In this document: in pieces, positions 7,698 to 8,877 of the stretch
How the letters are laid out: each line of letters starts with the position of its first letter
Position numbering within the stretch: position 1 is the stretch's first letter
NCBI GenBank assembly: GCA_031254955.1
Contig: JAIRTK010000133.1
Location: 1 to 8,877, forward strand
Reading direction: 5' to 3'
Length of the DNA: 8,877 nt
Source of the DNA: Opitutaceae bacterium
GTDB lineage: Bacteria > Verrucomicrobiota > Verrucomicrobiia > Opitutales > Opitutaceae
The notes under the pieces: generated by a model
What the model saw: the letters and a program-made list of their open reading frames with translations, nothing else
Told to the model about the DNA's origin: nothing
Databases searched by the model: none
Made by a program: the position numbers and the translations under genes

Positions 7698-7783
7698 TAT
7701 TCTTTTTCTTTCCTCTTATCAGGCTTCTCGATCCACTCGGAATTCCCTACCCGTTTCTGGCGGAAGAGAAAGAGAAAGAATAA
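7698..7783. repeat. Imperfect purine/pyrimidine inverted repeat
   Basis: A pyrimidine-rich arm at 7698-7717 (tattctttttctttcctctt) is nearly complementary to a purine-rich arm at 7764-7782, with one mismatch and one indel, separated by about 46 nt. It lies downstream of the metallo-hydrolase gene (minus strand). It could act as an mRNA 3' structure or be the remnant of a mobile-element end. A small AAGC/GCTT stem with T runs lies just next to it at about 7792-7806, a weak terminator candidate. A short plus-strand open frame across it (7638-7835) is of low complexity and probably not a gene. Confidence 0.5.
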
Positions 7784-7845
7784 AAAGAGGAGGAAGCCGC
7801 CGCTTTTTTGGATTGCACCTGCGAAAGCTGTGTGAGCACGGGGGT

Positions 7846-8877
7846 TCAGAGGGTCACGGACGCTCCGGGGTCCAAAATTCTGAACACTTCCGGCGGGAGA
7901 CCGGCCTCGCGCAGCGCGGCGCGCAAGGCACGGGGCGGCTCGTCACGCGCCTCGTCGGTGAGTTGAAAAGCGCCCCAGTGCATCGCCACGCTCAGCCGCG
8001 CGCCCACGTCGAGGTGCATGCGCACCGCCTCGGCGGGATTGCAGTGCTGCGGGCGCATGAACCAGCGCGGCTCATACGCGCCGATCGGCAGCAACGCCAG
8101 ATCGGGCGCGCCCAGCCGCGCGCCGATGTCACGGAAAATCGCCGCATGATAACCGCTGTCACCCGCGAAATATACGCGGCGCGCGGCTGCCGCCACCGCC
8201 CCGTCCGCGCCCGGCTTTCCCGTAGGCACGGGCGTTTTCGTTTCCAGAAAAAAACCTCCCCAAAGCCGGCGGCAGCGCGGGCTGCCGAGCCGTTTGCTCC
8301 AATGTTGCGCGGGCGTGAGCGTGACGCGGGCCTTGCCGCCTTCGATCTCCGCCGTTTCCCACCAATCGAGCTGGCGGATGCGCGCGTCCGCGAAACCGGC
8401 GCGCCGGAACAAATCCCGATGCCCGAGCGGAGCGAACGCCGCCGGGGCGTCGCGCCGCGCCAGCCGCCGCAGTGTCGTCAGGTCGCAGTGGTCGTAGTGA
8501 TCGTGGCTGACGAGGACGGCGTCGATGCGCGGCAGCGCGTCAAACGCGATTCCCGGCGCATGCACGCGTCGCGGCCCGAGCACTCCGAAGGGACCGCAAC
8601 GCCGCGAATAAACCGGATCGAACAACAGATTCACGCCGCCGGTCCGCAACAGGAAACTGGAGTGGTTGAGCCAGGTCGCCGTGAGGGCTGGCGTGATGGC
8701 CGCCGTGGTTTTTGCCGCCTCCGTTTCCGAGCCGGACGGGGACGCGCCCGCGCCCGCCGCCGGCGGAGCGTCCACCCAGCGCGGCCAGGCCGCGACGTTG
8801 CGCCGCGAGAATGTCCAGCGCAAAACATCCCGCCACCGCACCGGCGGCGGCGCGCCCGGCGTGAAAAACGTTTTCCC
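7846..8877 (-). CDS. Metallo-beta-lactamase-fold hydrolase, NAPE-PLD/RomA-like (5' end outside window)
   Basis: The frame is open to the window edge and reads GKTFFTPGAPPP before a GTG at 8841, similar to the F-x-N/T-P start region of this group, so the gene begins beyond 8877 and that GTG is probably not the start. The visible 343 residues, counted from 8877, carry the metal-binding set of the fold: SHDHYDHCD with His125, His127, Asp129 and His130; His192 in TPAQHWSKR; Asp240 in FAGDSGY; His300 in MHWG. EPRWFM and NPAEAVRMHLDVGA are typical of the COG2220 branch that includes NAPE-PLD and proteins labelled RomA. These bind two metal ions, usually zinc, and hydrolyse phosphodiester or related bonds; the substrate here is unknown. 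An Ala/Pro/Thr-rich insert occupies about 37-63. It is separated from the degradative cluster by the repeat and transposase scar and probably is not functionally linked. Confidence 0.88.
   Translation of the reverse strand, partial: GKTFFTPGAPPPVRWRDVLRWTFSRRNVAAWPRWVDAPPAAGAGASPSGSETEAAKTTAAITPALTATWLNHSSFLLRTGGVNLLFDPVYSRRCGPFGVLGPRRVHAPGIAFDALPRIDAVLVSHDHYDHCDLTTLRRLARRDAPAAFAPLGHRDLFRRAGFADARIRQLDWWETAEIEGGKARVTLTPAQHWSKRLGSPRCRRLWGGFFLETKTPVPTGKPGADGAVAAAARRVYFAGDSGYHAAIFRDIGARLGAPDLALLPIGAYEPRWFMRPQHCNPAEAVRMHLDVGARLSVAMHWGAFQLTDEARDEPPRALRAALREAGLPPEVFRILDPGASVTL

Noticed and set aside
8839..8841. GTG as the start of the metallo-hydrolase
   Set aside because: The frame stays open to the window edge and the upstream residues (KTFFTPG) fit the family, so the start lies outside.

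Overview
The window is GC-rich (visibly well above 60% in the genes), encodes proteins only on the minus strand, and carries secreted polysaccharide-degrading enzymes with no recognisable SusC/SusD partners. Start codons lack a convincing Shine-Dalgarno sequence. Together with the enzyme mix (PL4-like lyase, GH95, CE15-like esterase) and dispersed hairpin repeats, this suggests a carbohydrate-degrading Verrucomicrobiota bacterium of the Opitutaceae type. That assignment is an inference from style, not from a marker gene.

Layout, in transcription order (high to low coordinates). 8877-7846 is the body of a metallo-beta-lactamase-fold hydrolase of the NAPE-PLD/RomA-like group, with its 5' end outside the window. 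7845-7262 is a gene-poor scar with an imperfect purine/pyrimidine inverted repeat and two decayed IS5-type transposase pieces: a C-terminal end (7672-7444), then an N-terminal end (7424-7291) with a stop codon and a frameshift. 7210-7030 is a compact mosaic of short hairpins and a four-copy 17-nt tandem repeat. 7029-6787 is the probable leader and promoter region of the next gene.

Then comes the degradative cluster. 6786-4474 encodes a secreted protein of 770 residues with two alpha/beta-hydrolase domains. Only 32 nt later, 4441-935 encodes a secreted 1168-residue fusion of a small acyl esterase (BD-FAE-like) to a complete GH95 fucosidase/galactosidase, joined by an Ala/Pro linker. A 329-nt spacer contains a 129-nt near-perfect palindrome. 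Then 605-1 encodes the N-terminal 201 residues of a PL4-type rhamnogalacturonan lyase, which runs off the window.

The three enzymes fit removal of esters and terminal fucose or L-galactose from a decorated pectic polysaccharide, combined with cleavage of its rhamnogalacturonan backbone (inference). The most unusual points are the esterase-GH95 fusion, the three in-frame low-complexity expansions inside that protein, the Thr at the nucleophile position of the second hydrolase domain, and the two families of structured intergenic repeats sharing a gtagcgcag core. I found no clearly undescribed multi-gene system.
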